64,000 bases of DNA from Rhodopseudomonas_A palustris_F. GTDB lineage: Bacteria; Pseudomonadota; Alphaproteobacteria; Rhizobiales; Xanthobacteraceae. The DNA is taken from positions 1,488,001 to 1,552,000 of the forward strand of contig NC_007925.1 in the NCBI RefSeq assembly GCF_000013745.1, read 5' to 3'. Within the stretch, counting starts at the first letter, position 1. Each line of letters opens with the position of its first letter. The notes below the pieces were generated by a model that was not told where the DNA came from, did no database searches, and saw nothing but the letters and a program-made list of their open reading frames with translations. This document shows, one piece after another, positions 10,351-18,715 of this stretch. Both the position numbers and the translations under genes were made by a program.

Positions 10351-11115
10351 TCATGCCGCGCTCCGCGGCGGTGCGATGCCGAGATAGGCCTCCTGCACGA
10401 TCGGCGAGGCGATCACTTCGGCCGGCTTGCCGTCGGCGACCAGTTGCCCGTTGTGCAAGACGATGATGCGGTCGGCGAGCGAGCGCACCACGTCCATCTT
10501 GTGTTCGACCAACAGGATGATCTTGCTCGGATCCGCCTTCAGCCGCGCGATCAGGTCGAGCACCACCGGCACCTCGTCGACGCTCATGCCGGCGGTCGGT
10601 TCGTCGAACATGAACACTTTCGGCTGCAGCGCCATCATCAGCGCCACTTCGAGCTTGCGCTGATCGCCGTGCGACAGCACGGTGGCCGCCACGTTGCGGC
10701 GCGGGCCGAGCGCCACGCTATCGAGGATGGCGTCGGCGCGCTCGATCAGGTCGCGCCGGGTGCGCCATGGCCGCAGCATGTCGTAATGCGTGCCGCTATG
10801 CGCCTGCACCGCGAGCCGGACGTTCTCCTCGACGCTGAGCGTCGGAAACAGGTTGGTGAGCTGGAAGGCGCGGCCGAGCCCGGCGCGGGTGCGCAGCGGC
10901 GCGCTGAGCCTGGTGATGTCGCGTCCCTCGAACAGGATGCTGCCGCTGCTTGGGCGCAACTGCCCGGAGATCAGATTGAAGTAAGTGGTCTTGCCGGCGC
11001 CGTTGGGGCCGACGATGGCGGTGAGTTCGCCCGGCCGAAACGTGCAGCTCACCGCGTTGACGGCGACATGGCCGCCGAAGCGGATGGTGAGGGCTTGGGT
11101 TTCCAGGTTGGTCAT
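10351..11115 (-). CDS. livG: Branched-chain amino acid/amide ABC transporter ATPase LivG
   Basis: 254-residue nucleotide-binding subunit. Walker A is GPNGAGKTT. The signature region is replaced by LSHGDQRKLE, normal for LivG proteins. Walker B is VFMFDEP and the switch is LLVEHKMD. The C-terminal EVIASPIVQEAYLG tail is the usual LivG ending. First ATPase of the operon, 184 bases after the binding-protein gene; the gap holds repeat B. Confidence 0.92.
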   Translation of the reverse strand: MTNLETQALTIRFGGHVAVNAVSCTFRPGELTAIVGPNGAGKTTYFNLISGQLRPSSGSILFEGRDITRLSAPLRTRAGLGRAFQLTNLFPTLSVEENVRLAVQAHSGTHYDMLRPWRTRRDLIERADAILDSVALGPRRNVAATVLSHGDQRKLEVALMMALQPKVFMFDEPTAGMSVDEVPVVLDLIARLKADPSKIILLVEHKMDVVRSLADRIIVLHNGQLVADGKPAEVIASPIVQEAYLGIAPPRSAA

Positions 11116-11160
11116 GGGCGAGCGACTCTCGGAAGCAATGTGGGAGTAATCACAACGGGT

Positions 11161-11272
11161 GTCATTCCGGGATGCGCGCCACTTGGCGCGCAGGCCCGGA
11201 ATCCATACTCCCTGCGGTGGTTATGGATTCCGGGTTCGCAAGCCGCTATCGCGGCTCGCGCCCCGGAATGAC
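11161..11272. repeat. Palindromic repeat B, copy 1
   Basis: Inverted element with ends GTCATTCCGG and CCGGAATGAC, and inner arms CCGGAATCCAT and ATGGATTCCGG. It lies between the livK-like gene and livG. A full copy is at 25971-26097, half copies at 28415-28462 and 48137-48183. Confidence 0.75.
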
Positions 11273-11299
11273 CAACTCAGTGTGGCAGCCAAGCATCTC

Positions 11300-12481
11300 T
11301 CACCGCTTGTTGCGGATCGGGATGTCCATGTCCTCGATCTTGATCTCGCGCACCGGCTCGTTGACCGCCCAGGCCAGCTCCGGATCGACCTTGACCTTGA
11401 AGTGATACATGCTCTGCAGCGCCTGATGATCCTCCTTGCGGAAGATCATTCTTCCTTTTGGGGTGTCGAATTCGAGCCCCTCCATCGCGGCGATCAGCTT
11501 CTCGGTGTCGGTGGACTTCGCCTTGGTGACGGCCGCCACCGTCGCCATCGCCGCGGCGAAGCCGCCGGCGGTGAAGAAATCCGGCGGCGCTTTGAAGCGC
11601 TTCTGGTGCTCGGCGACCAGCCAGTCGTTCACCGGGTTCTTCGGGATGTCGTAGTAATAATAAGTGGCGCCCTCCATGCCGGGCAGCCGCTTATAGGCGG
11701 CGAGCGCGGGAAGAATGTTGCCGCCGGTGGACAGCTCGATGCCGTAGCGCTTCGGGTCCATGTCCTGCAGCTTGGTCAAGGGATCGCCGCCGCCGGCCCA
11801 GATCACCCAGATGATCTTCTTGCCGGGCTTGTCCTTCAGCGCGTCGAACAGCCGCTGCCCGGCGGCGGTGAAATCGGTGGTGGTGGTGGGCACGTATTCT
11901 TCCGCCGCCAGCGTCGCGCCGGTCTTGGCGAGTGCCGCCTTGAAGGCGGCGACGCCGTCGCGGCCGAACGCGTAGTCCTGGCCGAGCGTGGCGATGGTGA
12001 CGCCGGGCTTGCCGATCGCCACCGCGTTGGCGATCGCGTCCTGCGAGGAATTGCGGCCGGTGCGGAAGATGTAGCGGTTCCACTTTTCGCCGGTGATCTG
12101 ATCGGCGACCGCCGGCTCGACGATCAAAATCTTCTTGTTCTCTTCCGCGACCGGCAGGTCGGCCAGCGCCGCCGCCGAGGAGGTCGAGCCGATCGCGATG
12201 TCGGCGCCGTCGTCCTGATAGGCTTCGGCGAGCGCCGCCTTGGAGAGATCCGGCTTACTCTGGTCGTCCTTGGTGATGATCACGATTTTGCGGCCGTCGA
12301 CCGTCATGCTGCCTTTGGTGGCGTATTCGAAGCCGAGCCGCAGCCCGGTCTCGGTCTGCTTGGCGTAGGCTTCCAGCGGTCCGGTCTTGCCGTAGATCAG
12401 CGCGATCTTGAGATCGTCGGCATGGGCCGCGGCGGCGGTCAGCGCCACCGCAGCGGCAGCGACAAGCGAAATCGGGCGCAC
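11300..12481 (-). CDS. ABC transporter substrate-binding protein, LivK/amide type
   Basis: 393-residue periplasmic binding protein of the type I (Leu/Ile/Val, Peripla_BP_6) fold, first gene of the leftward import operon. The signal peptide is short, with cleavage at AAAHA-DD (about residue 22). The mature start DLKIALIYGKTGPLEAYAKQ and the ATLGQDYAFGRDGVAAFKA stretch are typical. The ligand is unknown: this subgroup is often annotated as an amino acid or aliphatic amide binder. The start ATG follows GGAGGG by 6 bases. Confidence 0.88.
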   Translation of the reverse strand: MRPISLVAAAAVALTAAAAHADDLKIALIYGKTGPLEAYAKQTETGLRLGFEYATKGSMTVDGRKIVIITKDDQSKPDLSKAALAEAYQDDGADIAIGSTSSAAALADLPVAEENKKILIVEPAVADQITGEKWNRYIFRTGRNSSQDAIANAVAIGKPGVTIATLGQDYAFGRDGVAAFKAALAKTGATLAAEEYVPTTTTDFTAAGQRLFDALKDKPGKKIIWVIWAGGGDPLTKLQDMDPKRYGIELSTGGNILPALAAYKRLPGMEGATYYYYDIPKNPVNDWLVAEHQKRFKAPPDFFTAGGFAAAMATVAAVTKAKSTDTEKLIAAMEGLEFDTPKGRMIFRKEDHQALQSMYHFKVKVDPELAWAVNEPVREIKIEDMDIPIRNKR

Positions 12482-12597
12482 GTGTTTCCCTCCGGTGTTC
12501 TTTGTTGGGCCGGAGCCTAGAGCATTTTTTGGGGAGCTGGGAAGAGGCCGACCAGCGAAAGTCGCGGGCGACCCGCGTTGGCGGGGGCGGCCTCGCG

Positions 12598-13836
12598 TTA
12601 ATTCTGCTGGGTGAAATTCGGCCGCGGGCCGCCGCGCAGCCGCGCCAACAGCTCGGCGGTCGGCCAGGAATCCGCCGGCAGGCCGTATTTGACCTGCATC
12701 GCCTTCACCGCGCTGCGGCTAAGCTGCCCCATCACGCCGTCGACCTTGCCGACGTTGAAGCCGGCGCGCACCAGCAATTGCTGCAGCTCGCGCAGCTCGT
12801 TGAACGACAATTGCGCGACCGGCGCCGCGGGGCGCCGCATCGGCGCCGCACCGGCAATGCGCGTGGCGAGGTAGCCCGCCGTGGTGGAATAGATCAGCGA
12901 GTTGTTCCATTCGGTGTAGGCGGCGAAATTGGCGTAGGCGAGAAACGCCGGGCCATTGCGGCCCATCGGCAGCAGCAGCGACGCCGGCATATTGTCGTTC
13001 GGCAGCGGCCTTCCGTCGGCATAAGCGACGCCCCATTGCGCCCATTGCGCGCGCGGATGCCGGATGGTCAGATCGGCCTGATCCCAAGGAACATTGCCGG
13101 AGACCCGCACCTCCTGCAGCCACGGCTCGCCGCGCCGCCACTTCAAACCGTTGGCGATGTAGTTGGCGGTGGAGCCGATCACGTCGGCCGGGCTGCGCAG
13201 CATGTCGCGGCGGCCGTCGCCGTCGTAATCCACCGCGTAGTTGAAATAATGCGTCGGCAGAAACTGGGTCTGGCCGAGTTCGCCGGCCCAGGAGCCGATC
13301 ATCTCGGAGGGCGCAAGATCGCCGCGGTCGATGATCTTCAAAGCGGCGATGGTCTCGGCCTCGAACATCTTGGCGCGGCGGCAGTCATAGGCCAGCGACA
13401 CCAGCGAGCGCAGCGTCGGCAGCTTGCCCATGTTGGCGCCGAAGTCGCTCTCCAGTCCCCAGAACGCCGCGATCACCGCCGGCGGCACGCCGTAGTCCTG
13501 CTCGGCGCGCGCGAAGGCGCGGGCATGGGTCTTGATCATCGCCTGGCCCTGCTGCATCCGGTAATTCGCCGCCATCCGGCCGGCGAATTCGGTGAACACC
13601 TGGCCGAACACCCTTTGCCCGCGGTCGCGATTGACGATGCCCTGGTCATAGACCAGGCCGGGCGAGGCGGCGGCGATCGCCCGCGGCGAGACGCCATCGG
13701 CGGCGGCCTGCTGTTTCAGGGAGGCGAGGAATTGCTCGAAACTTTGCCCGCCATGGCAGGCGGCACCCGACGCGGCGAAAGCGGGGGAGCCGAGGGACAA
13801 AGCGGTGAGCAACGTCAGAGTACGCGCAATCGTCAT
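12598..13836 (-). CDS. Lytic murein transglycosylase, MltB family, with peptidoglycan-binding domain
   Basis: 412-residue exported enzyme that cleaves the MurNAc-GlcNAc bond of peptidoglycan to form anhydro ends. The N-terminus is a signal peptide ending near PAFA-AS. The SLT_2 (MltB) catalytic domain fills residues about 30-330, with the catalytic Glu in AFWGLESDFG and the GSWAGELGQTQFLPTHY motif. A PG_binding_1 domain follows at about 345-405 (LRELQQLLVRAGFNVGKVDG). No lipobox is seen, so it is probably soluble in the periplasm. It stands apart from the toxin gene by 24 bases. Confidence 0.92.
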   Translation of the reverse strand: MTIARTLTLLTALSLGSPAFAASGAACHGGQSFEQFLASLKQQAAADGVSPRAIAAASPGLVYDQGIVNRDRGQRVFGQVFTEFAGRMAANYRMQQGQAMIKTHARAFARAEQDYGVPPAVIAAFWGLESDFGANMGKLPTLRSLVSLAYDCRRAKMFEAETIAALKIIDRGDLAPSEMIGSWAGELGQTQFLPTHYFNYAVDYDGDGRRDMLRSPADVIGSTANYIANGLKWRRGEPWLQEVRVSGNVPWDQADLTIRHPRAQWAQWGVAYADGRPLPNDNMPASLLLPMGRNGPAFLAYANFAAYTEWNNSLIYSTTAGYLATRIAGAAPMRRPAAPVAQLSFNELRELQQLLVRAGFNVGKVDGVMGQLSRSAVKAMQVKYGLPADSWPTAELLARLRGGPRPNFTQQN

Positions 13837-13860
13837 ATTGAATGTCTCAATGCAAGAGGT

Positions 13861-14133
13861 TCATTTACCGAAGAGGTCCGAATGCGTTCCGGTTCTGGCG
13901 AGAATGACACGGGTCGGCTCGGTCTGATAGATCAGCAGCCAGTCCGGGGCGATGTGACATTCGAGAAAGCCGCTCCATCTGCCTTTGAGAGCATGGGGCC
14001 GATTGGATGCTGGAAGTGGGGTATCAGTTTGCAGAAGCCTCAAGATAATCGCCAGCTTAGTTAGGTCGTAGCCGCGCTTGGTAACTCGCTTCAGATCACG
14101 ATTGAATGAACCAGTGTGGTCCAGGGTCTTCAT
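13861..14133 (-). CDS. yafQ: Type II toxin, RelE/YafQ family mRNA endonuclease
   Basis: 90-residue ribosome-dependent mRNA interferase. The YafQ catalytic pattern is present: His in RPHALKG, His and Asp in ECHIAPDWLLIY, and the C-terminal His in TGTHSDLFGK. The length equals the family norm. It starts 9 bases after the antitoxin stop. The nearly complete set of catalytic residues suggests it is active. Confidence 0.9.
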   Translation of the reverse strand: MKTLDHTGSFNRDLKRVTKRGYDLTKLAIILRLLQTDTPLPASNRPHALKGRWSGFLECHIAPDWLLIYQTEPTRVILARTGTHSDLFGK

Positions 14134-14142
14134 CGCCAGGAG

Positions 14143-14532
14143 TCACCGACTCTTGTTGCCAAGAATGTGAGCAAAGAGCTGCTCTGGCGTGCCGGAAAAA
14201 CTCTCGGTCCTTCCCTGTTCGATGTCCCGCATCGCTTTGATGGTTTCCCGGTTGGGGACGTTCACCGAAAACGGCAATCCCCTCTGGGCAACCAGCTGTT
14301 TTAGGAAGATCGTCACCGCGTCGGTGGTCGACAGCCCGATCTTGTCCAGCACCGCTTCGGCCTGCTTTTTCAGCTTGGGTTCGACCCGGGCGTTGATATA
14401 GCCGGTCTTGGCCGGCCTGCGCGCCACGGCCTTGCTGGCCGCGCGCGGCTTGGCCGGCGGTTTCACCGCGGTCTTGCTCGCTGGCTTGGCGGGCGGCTTG
14501 CTGGTTGGTTTCTGTTGTGGTTTATTGGCCAT
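14143..14532 (-). CDS. dinJ: Type II antitoxin, RelB/DinJ family, with long basic N-terminal tail
   Basis: 129-residue antitoxin expected to neutralise the adjacent YafQ-type toxin and to bind its own promoter. The ribbon-helix-helix domain begins at GYINARVEPKLKKQAEAVLD (about residue 46) and continues with LSTTDAVTIFLKQLVAQRGL; the C-terminal toxin-neutralising part ends HILGNKSR. Before it lies an unusual 45-residue Lys/Pro/Ala tail with repeated KPPAKPA units, resembling bacterial histone-H1-like tails. I chose the ATG at 14532; the frame is open to 14574 without a better start. The tail is preserved in frame with the domain. Confidence 0.88.
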   Translation of the reverse strand: MANKPQQKPTSKPPAKPASKTAVKPPAKPRAASKAVARRPAKTGYINARVEPKLKKQAEAVLDKIGLSTTDAVTIFLKQLVAQRGLPFSVNVPNRETIKAMRDIEQGRTESFSGTPEQLFAHILGNKSR

Positions 14533-14571
14533 GCACGCTTGTAACACATTTGCGTTACGCTTGCCAGCTCC

Positions 14572-14607
14572 CAACTCCCGCGCATTGCTGAACGCAAAGC
14601 GCGACGC
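14572..14607. repeat. 36-bp direct repeat, copy 1
   Basis: Matches 14805-14840 at 35 of 36 positions in the same orientation. The other copy is the 3' end of the scfR-like gene, so this is a duplicated gene end placed 233 bp further downstream, next to the antitoxin promoter. Confidence 0.8.
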
Positions 14608-14618
14608 ATTCGCTGAGT

Positions 14619-14756
14619 CGTCATCCTGAGGCGCCCGAGCGAAAGCGAGGCCTCGAAGGATGCGGCTCGGACGCGTGGCGGCTGCCGCGAGCCCGTTGCC
14701 ATCCTTCGAGACGCCCGGCTTCGCGCTCCGCGCTACGCCGGCTCCTCAGGATGACG
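14619..14756. repeat. Palindromic repeat A, copy 1
   Basis: Ends CGTCATCCTGAG and CTCAGGATGACG, inner arms CCTCGAAGGATG and CATCCTTCGAG. It fills the space between the two 36-bp direct repeats. The family has at least eight members in the window. Confidence 0.8.
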
Positions 14757-14801
14757 GCGCGCTGTGGCTCGGCTGTATCGGAGTGGGGCGCGACCACTGC
14801 A

Positions 14802-16244
14802 TCACAACTCCCGCGCATTGCTGAACGCAAAGCTCGACGCCCGCCGGGTATTCTCATCCAGGATCAGGCTCCGGGTGATCGGCGGCTCGGCGCGCTGGCT
14901 GCAATGCTCGCGCTCGCACAGCCGGCAGTTCACCCCGATCGGGGTGGCTTCCTCCTTGTCGAGATCCATCCCCGCGGCATAGACCAGCTTCGCGGCATGG
15001 CGGATTTCGCAGCCGAGCCCGATGGCGAAGCGCGGCTGCGGCTGCGGATGCGGCATCACCGGGCGGCGCACCATTTGGGCGATCGAGAAGTAGCGGCTGC
15101 CGTCGGGCAGTTCGATCACCTGCTTCAACAGCCGGTCCGGGGTGTCAAAGGTGGAGTGCACGGTCCATAGCGGGCAGGTGCCGCCGAATTTCGAGAACGG
15201 GAAGGTGCCGGAGGAAAACCGCTTGGAGACGTTGCCGGCGTTGTCGACCCGCAGCAGGAAGAACGGCACGCCGCGGGCGTTCGGCCGCTGCAGCGTGGTC
15301 AGCCGGTGGCAGACCTGTTCGAAGCCGGCGTTGAAGCGCTGCGCCAGCACGTGGACGTCGTAGTTCAAGGTCTCGGCGGCGGCGTGGAACGCGCCGTAGG
15401 GCATCATCACGGAGGCTGCGAAGTAGTTGGCGAGGGTGATGCGGTACAGCCGCCGCGCGGTGTCGTCGACTGCTCCGGCGCGATTGACGATGGCGTCGAA
15501 GGTCTTGCCGAATTCGGTGATGCCGATCTGGAACGCGATCTGGAAGGCGCGGCCGGGGCCGTCGATCAGTTCGGAGATCAGCAATTGCCGGCGGTGGCGG
15601 TCGAAGCGGCGCAGCGTCTCGCGCATCACCTCGACCGGCATGATCCGGGTGACGATGGAATGCTGTTCGCGCAGCCGCTCGCTCAACGACACGAACAGGT
15701 CCTGCGCCGGGACGTTGAGTTCGTCGCGCAGGTTTTCCGCGGCCTGCTCGATTTCCGGGAAGTAGTTGCGGTTGGCCTCGATCAGGTCGCGGACCCGCTC
15801 GATCGGGTTGGCCTCGAACCTTGTGCCTTCCTCGCGGTCGGCCATCTGCGCCGCCAGCGTTTCGCCGCGCCGCGCTTCGGTATAGGCGGCGTACAGCCGT
15901 TGTAACGAATGTGTCACCCCGGGGCAGAGTTCGGCCAAATCCCGCAGTTCCTGCTTCGGCAGGTCGATCTGCCGGAACAGCGGGTCGGAGAAAATCTCGT
16001 TCAGCTCGGCGAAGAACCTGTCCTCGTCGGCGGTAGCCAGATCCCTCAGGTCGAGGTCATAGGTCTCCGCCAGCCGGAGCAGGATCTGCGCCGTCACGGG
16101 CCGCTGGTTACGCTCTATCAGGTTGATATAACTTGGAGAAATGCCGAGGCCCTCGGCCATCTGGGTCTGCGACAGGCCGAGTTGCTGACGGATCCGCCGG
16201 AACCTGGGGCCGACGAACAGCTTTTTTCCAGAGTCTCCCGCCAT
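14802..16244 (-). CDS. ScfR/RamB/PccR-type acyl-CoA-responsive transcriptional regulator
   Basis: 480-residue regulator of short-chain fatty acid/acetate metabolism. An XRE-type helix-turn-helix lies at about residues 12-68 (LGLSQTQMAEGLGISPSYIN). An IrrE/ImmA-like domain follows (ANYFAASVMMPYGAF) but without the HExxH zinc motif. The C-terminal DUF2083 part carries a cysteine cluster (NCRLCEREHCSQRAEP). Relatives (RamB in Corynebacterium, PccR in Rhodobacter) control glyoxylate or propionyl-CoA genes, and the divergent aceA neighbour fits. I start at the ATG at 16244, after GGGGGGCGG; an ATG at 16265 is in frame. The last 36 bases are duplicated downstream. Confidence 0.88.
   Translation of the reverse strand: MAGDSGKKLFVGPRFRRIRQQLGLSQTQMAEGLGISPSYINLIERNQRPVTAQILLRLAETYDLDLRDLATADEDRFFAELNEIFSDPLFRQIDLPKQELRDLAELCPGVTHSLQRLYAAYTEARRGETLAAQMADREEGTRFEANPIERVRDLIEANRNYFPEIEQAAENLRDELNVPAQDLFVSLSERLREQHSIVTRIMPVEVMRETLRRFDRHRRQLLISELIDGPGRAFQIAFQIGITEFGKTFDAIVNRAGAVDDTARRLYRITLANYFAASVMMPYGAFHAAAETLNYDVHVLAQRFNAGFEQVCHRLTTLQRPNARGVPFFLLRVDNAGNVSKRFSSGTFPFSKFGGTCPLWTVHSTFDTPDRLLKQVIELPDGSRYFSIAQMVRRPVMPHPQPQPRFAIGLGCEIRHAAKLVYAAGMDLDKEEATPIGVNCRLCEREHCSQRAEPPITRSLILDENTRRASSFAFSNAREL
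14805..14840. repeat. 36-bp direct repeat, copy 2 (within the 3' end of the scfR-like gene)
   Basis: Encodes the last dozen residues of the regulator; one mismatch to copy 1 at 14572-14607. Confidence 0.8.
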
Positions 16245-16273
16245 CCGCGCCGCCCCCCGTTTCATGACAAAAT

Positions 16274-16310
16274 TTACAGAATTACATTCATTACATGTAT
16301 TGAAGTTACA
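16274..16310. promoter_or_regulatory. TTACA repeat cluster upstream of aceA
   Basis: Four TTACA motifs, starting at 16274, 16282, 16291 and 16306, lie in an AT-rich island between the divergent regulator and aceA; three are followed by T. This is the likeliest binding region for the adjacent ScfR-type protein and probably contains promoter elements for one or both genes. Confidence 0.4.
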
Positions 16311-16446
16311 TGACATCACCATTCGCTCGCAAGAGGCCTGTACGATCGCGTCCCCTTCGCGTTTAGCTACCGCCACGTTTTCGCAGCGCAACGTCGACAG
16401 CAAGAATTAAAGCGCGGCGCGTTAGTCACTCGAAGGGATCAGAAAC

Positions 16447-18084
16447 ATGAACTTCCAGCCACGTGGGATCAGCGATTCGGCCATCCAGAAGCCCGCCTCC
16501 TATCAGAGCCAAATCGAAGCCGCCGCAGCGCTCCTGAAGGACAAGGACACCTGGAATGGCGTGAAGGCCGAGGCCGTGGCGCGGATGCGCCTGCAGAACC
16601 GTTTCAAGACCGGGCTCGACGTCGCGCGCTACACCGCCGCGCTGATGCGCGCCGACATGGCGGCCTATGACGCCGACAGCACCAAATACACCCAGTCGCT
16701 GGGCTGCTGGCACGGCTTCATCGCGCAGCAGAAGCTAATCTCGGTGAAGAAGCATTTCGGCACCACCGACCGCACCTATCTGTATCTGTCCGGCTGGATG
16801 ATCGCGGCGCTGCGCTCCGAATTTGGACCGCTGCCCGATCAGTCGATGCACGAGAAGACCTCGGTGCCGGCGCTGATCGAAGAGCTCTACACCTTTCTGC
16901 GGCAGGCGGATTCCCGCGAACTCAACGCGATTTTCCGTGAGCTCGACGCCGCCCGCAAGGCCGGCGACACCGCCAAGGAAACCGCGCTGATCGAGAAGAT
17001 CGACAATTTCCAGACCCACGTCGTGCCGGTGATCGCCGACATCGACGCCGGCTTCGGCAATGCCGAGGCGACCTATCTGCTGGCCAAGAAGATGATCGAA
17101 GCCGGCGCCTGCGCGCTGCAGATCGAGAACCAGGTGTCGGACGAAAAGCAGTGCGGTCACCAGGACGGCAAGGTCACGGTGCCGCACGAGGTCTTCCTGG
17201 CGAAGATCCGCGCCTGCCGCCACGCCTTCCTCGAGCTCGGCGTTGAAGACGGCGTCATCGTCACCCGCACCGACTCGCTCGGCGCAGGTCTCACCCAGCA
17301 GATCGCGGTCAGCCATCAGCCGGGCGACCTCGGCGACCAGTACAACAGCTACCTCGATTGTGACGAGGTCGACGCGACCTCGGTCGGCAATGGCGACGTC
17401 ATCATCAGCCGCGGCGGCAAGCTGCTGCGTCCGAAGCGGCTGCCGAGCAACCTATACCAGTTCCGCGAAGGCACCGGTGCGGATCGCTGCGTGCTCGATT
17501 GCATCACCTCGCTGCAGAACGGCGCCGACCTGTTGTGGATCGAGACCGAGAAGCCGAACATCGCGCAGATCGCCTCGATGGTCGATCGGATCCGCGAAGT
17601 GATCCCGAACGCCAAGCTCGCCTACAACAACTCGCCATCGTTCAACTGGACGCTGAACTTCCGCTGGCAGGTCTACGACGAGATGCAGAAGGCGGGGAAG
17701 GACGTCAGTGCGTACAACCGTGCCGAGCTGATGAAGGCGGAGTACGACAACACCCCGCTGGGTCTCGAGGCCGACGAGCTGATCCGCACCTTCCAGGCGG
17801 AATCGGCCAAGCGCGCCGGGATCTTCCATCATCTGATCACGTTGCCGACCTATCACACGGCGGCGCTGTCGACCGACAATCTCGCCCGCGAGTATTTCGG
17901 CGAGCAGGGCATGCTGGGTTATGTTAAGAATGTGCAGCGCCAGGAAATCCGTCAGGGCATCGCCTGCGTCAAGCATCAGGACATGGCCGGCTCGAACATC
18001 GGCGACGACCACAAGGAATACTTCGCCGGCGAGGCCGCTCTGAAGGCCGGCGGCGCGCACAACACGATGAACCAGTTCGGATAA
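16447..18084 (+). CDS. aceA: Isocitrate lyase
   Basis: 545-residue glyoxylate-cycle enzyme that splits isocitrate into succinate and glyoxylate, allowing growth on acetate and fatty acids. The active-site cysteine lies in DEKQCGHQDGK (about residue 236), a variant of KKCGH found in the longer eukaryote-like group. The metal-binding stretch is IADIDAGFGNAEATYLL, and NNSPSFNWTLNF is also conserved. The length exceeds the E. coli enzyme (434) because of inserts, as in other Bradyrhizobiaceae. AAGGGA lies 8 bases upstream of the start. It is divergent from its probable regulator and followed at 18 bases by a DUF4170 gene. Confidence 0.96.
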   Translation: MNFQPRGISDSAIQKPASYQSQIEAAAALLKDKDTWNGVKAEAVARMRLQNRFKTGLDVARYTAALMRADMAAYDADSTKYTQSLGCWHGFIAQQKLISVKKHFGTTDRTYLYLSGWMIAALRSEFGPLPDQSMHEKTSVPALIEELYTFLRQADSRELNAIFRELDAARKAGDTAKETALIEKIDNFQTHVVPVIADIDAGFGNAEATYLLAKKMIEAGACALQIENQVSDEKQCGHQDGKVTVPHEVFLAKIRACRHAFLELGVEDGVIVTRTDSLGAGLTQQIAVSHQPGDLGDQYNSYLDCDEVDATSVGNGDVIISRGGKLLRPKRLPSNLYQFREGTGADRCVLDCITSLQNGADLLWIETEKPNIAQIASMVDRIREVIPNAKLAYNNSPSFNWTLNFRWQVYDEMQKAGKDVSAYNRAELMKAEYDNTPLGLEADELIRTFQAESAKRAGIFHHLITLPTYHTAALSTDNLAREYFGEQGMLGYVKNVQRQEIRQGIACVKHQDMAGSNIGDDHKEYFAGEAALKAGGAHNTMNQFG

Positions 18085-18102
18085 CGGTAATAGGAGACCA
18101 TC

Positions 18103-18312
18103 ATGTCAGGCAGCAACTTTTGGGTGATCGGCGGCGAATTCGGTTCGATGAACTTCCACAAGCTGGTGGAAGGCTCGGCCCAGGTGAAGGGGCCGTTCAA
18201 AACCCGCAAGGAAGCCGAAGACGCCTGGCGCGAAGTCTCGGAAGAGAATCGGCATAAGGCCGGGGTGCGGTTTTCCATCGTGGAAGAGCCGAGCCGCGTG
18301 CCCGCCGCCTAA
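18103..18312 (+). CDS. DUF4170 family small protein
   Basis: 69-residue protein. GSNFWVIGGEFGSMNFHKL followed by KTRKEAEDAW matches DUF4170, a small alphaproteobacterial family of unknown function. It begins 18 bases after aceA with a TAGGAGA ribosome site, so it is very likely cotranscribed with isocitrate lyase. The A-x-W-R motif region resembles small scaffold-like folds, but no function can be claimed. Confidence 0.82.
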   Translation: MSGSNFWVIGGEFGSMNFHKLVEGSAQVKGPFKTRKEAEDAWREVSEENRHKAGVRFSIVEEPSRVPAA

Positions 18313-18337
18313 CAGCTAAGAAGACGTCCAAGGGCTG

Positions 18338-18367
18338 CGGCCCCATCCGAGCGATCGGGTGGGGCCG
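18338..18367 (+). terminator. Hairpin after aceA-DUF4170
   Basis: 13-bp stem (CGGCCCCATCCGA / TCGGGTGGGGCCG, one mismatch or wobble) with a GCGA loop, 25 bases after the DUF4170 stop. There is no clear T-tract, so termination is probable but not certain. Confidence 0.55.
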
Positions 18368-18424
18368 ACGGCGTTTGCCGCCACCGGCGCCTGACGGCAT
18401 CAGCTGAGGCATCAGCCGCTGAAT

Positions 18425-18590
18425 CGTCATCCTGAGAGCCTGCCCCGGACTTGATCCGGGGCGCCCGAGCGCAGCGAGGGCCTCGAAGGATGCGGCTGCG
18501 AAGCGTCGCGGCTCCCACGAGCCCGCGGCCCATCCTTCGAGGCTCGCCGGTCGGCGCAAGCGCGCGACCAGCGAGCGCCTCAGGATGACG
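18425..18590. repeat. Palindromic repeat A, copy 2
   Basis: Same end and inner-arm sequences as copy 1, enlarged by an inserted CCCCGGACTTGATCCGGGG hairpin near the left end. It fills most of the gap from 18313 to 18715, in which I see no gene. Confidence 0.8.
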
Positions 18591-18715
18591 GCGGTGGATT
18601 GCCGAAAGCCGTCGCTCGATAACCGCAAGCATCTGAGAATAAACGGCCTTTGCGCTGCCCAGGGTTACTGCTAGGTTAACGCGGCCGGAGTCCTCTGTCT
18701 GAAAGGCAGCCGCTT

